From Clostridia bacterium (GTDB lineage: Bacteria; Bacillota; Dehalobacteriia; UBA4068): a stretch of DNA of 6,519 bases. The stretch is taken from NCBI GenBank assembly GCA_012515255.1, contig JAAYYR010000099.1, positions 1-6,519 on the forward strand. The letters run 5' to 3'. A program made the translations under genes and the position numbers. Under the pieces are notes generated by a model. It worked only from the letters and a program-made list of their open reading frames with translations, was not told the DNA's origin and did no database searches. Positions 5,473 through 6,519 of the stretch are shown in pieces. Each line of letters starts with the position of its first letter. Within the stretch, counting starts at the first letter, position 1.

Positions 5473-6519
5473 CTATTTGACCACAATATTGACCAGGGTG
5501 CCGGGGATGGCAATCATTTTGAACGGCTCTTTGCCGTCGCACCATTCGCTAAAGCGGGCGTCATCTTGGATCAAGGCGGTCAGCTCATTCTTGCCAAGCG
5601 CGGCGGGCGTGACGATACGGGCGCGTATTTTGCCGTTCAGCTGTACCACGATCTCTACCGTATCCTGCTCCAAGGCCTGCTCATCATATTCCGGCCAGGA
5701 CTGCCGGTGGATGCTGCCCGTATGACCGCGCTGCTGCCATAATTCTTCGGCGATATGGGGCGCAAAAGGCGCGATCAGCCGGTTGAGCAGTTCGGCGGTC
5801 TCATTGGCCACGGCGGGTTTCGGCGCAGCGCTTTCCAGGTAGTCGTCCAGCGCATTGACTGTCTCCATGATGGCGGAGATAGCGGTATTGAATTGGAAGC
5901 GCGCCGCGATATCGTCGCCGACTTTTTTCACCGTGCCATGCGCGACGCGGCGCAGGTTTTTATCGGCTTCGTTTAGTTCGGCGGGCATCTGTTCATCCTG
6001 TCCGCCCAGATCAGCCACGGCTATAAAAATGCGCCAAATGCGGTTAAGAAAGCGCGAGCAACCCTCAACAGCGGTATCATTCCATTCCAGGTCGCGTTCA
6101 GGCGGGGCGGCGAAAAGGATGAACAGGCGAGCGGTATCAGCGCCAAAGCGGTTGATGATCTCCTCGGGGCTGACGACATTGCCCTTGGTTTTGCTCATTT
6201 TGCTGCCGTCTTTGAGTACCATACCCTGGGTCAACAGATTAGTGAACGGTTCGTCGGCGTCGCACAGGCCAAGATCATGGAAAACCTTGACGAAGAAGCG
6301 GGCGTACATCAGATGAAGGATGGCATGCTCCACGCCGCCGATATATTGATCGACCGGCATCCAAAAATCCGCTGCTTGTTTGCTAAAGGCCTCATGCGGA
6401 TTATGAGCGTCACAAAAGCGGAGGAAATACCAGCTTGAGCAGACAAACGTATCCATAGTATCCATCTCGCGCACCGCATGGCCGCCGCATACCGGGCAGG
6501 TGGTATCGCGAAAAGCAGG
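5473..6519 (-). CDS. leuS: Leucyl-tRNA synthetase, C-terminal portion (N-terminus beyond window)
   Basis: The frame is open from the window edge to a TAG at 5473-5475, giving 348 residues, under half of a normal LeuRS of roughly 800 or more. LeuRS attaches leucine to tRNA-Leu in the cytoplasm. Visible in order are CPVCGG (fragment residues 8-13), the end of a Cys-containing insert; REMDTMDTFVCSSWYFLRF (17-35); PVDQYIGGVEHAILHLMYAR (55-74); LTQGMVLKDG (96-105); and the class I signature KMSKTKGN at 107-114 (DNA 6201-6178). GADTARLFILFAAPPERDLEW (fragment residues about 126-146) then leads into the anticodon-binding helical domain. The small C-terminal domain has QLNGKIRARI and ends in VNIVVK. 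The HIGH motif and most of the editing domain lie outside. One oddity: VCSSWY has Cys where E. coli LeuRS has Glu and many others Asp. The identification is secure. Confidence 0.98.
   Translation of the reverse strand, partial: PAFRDTTCPVCGGHAVREMDTMDTFVCSSWYFLRFCDAHNPHEAFSKQAADFWMPVDQYIGGVEHAILHLMYARFFVKVFHDLGLCDADEPFTNLLTQGMVLKDGSKMSKTKGNVVSPEEIINRFGADTARLFILFAAPPERDLEWNDTAVEGCSRFLNRIWRIFIAVADLGGQDEQMPAELNEADKNLRRVAHGTVKKVGDDIAARFQFNTAISAIMETVNALDDYLESAAPKPAVANETAELLNRLIAPFAPHIAEELWQQRGHTGSIHRQSWPEYDEQALEQDTVEIVVQLNGKIRARIVTPAALGKNELTALIQDDARFSEWCDGKEPFKMIAIPGTLVNIVVK

Noticed and set aside
5855..6316. Plus-strand open frame of 153 codons opposite leuS
   Set aside because: Antisense to the catalytic and KMSKT-bearing part of LeuRS; Ser/Arg-rich product typical of antisense frames.

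Overview
The window looks like a piece of chromosome from an anaerobic, fermentative bacterium. The best guess is a fairly GC-rich member of the Firmicutes, possibly a Negativicute. The grounds are strong AAGGAG-type ribosome binding sites, an oxygen-sensitive ferredoxin-dependent 2-oxoacid oxidoreductase, and the overall look of the leucyl-tRNA synthetase. Lineage is an inference; the two iron-sulfur cluster motifs and the ferredoxin-linked enzyme are seen directly.

Left part (1-740): a gene on the minus strand, cut by the window edge, encodes an Asp/Glu/hydantoin-racemase-fold protein. It is divergent from the next operon. The 170-bp gap between them holds a good sigma-A-type promoter for the racemase-like gene.

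Centre (741-4460): a tight three-gene plus-strand operon. It contains an aspartate-aminotransferase-family PLP enzyme (1-nt gap to the next gene), iorA, and iorB (overlapping iorA's stop). Together they read as a transamination plus oxidative decarboxylation module. The aminotransferase would turn an amino acid into a 2-oxoacid. IorAB would turn an aryl-type 2-oxoacid plus CoA into an acyl-CoA, CO2 and reduced ferredoxin, as in peptide or amino acid fermentation. IorAB's function is family knowledge; the aminotransferase's real substrate is inferred from context.

Right part (4461-5472): an AT-rich islet carries an orphan nucleotidyltransferase-fold gene on the minus strand with its own extended -10 promoter. 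It is bracketed by two nearly identical 41-nt hairpin repeats, 40 of 41 bases the same, in direct orientation. A GC-rich non-coding patch and a third terminator-like hairpin lie between its promoter and the second repeat.

Far right (5473-6519): the C-terminal portion of leuS on the minus strand, running off the window.

The least ordinary part is the nucleotidyltransferase islet between the two hairpin repeats. The rest is recognisable metabolism and translation.
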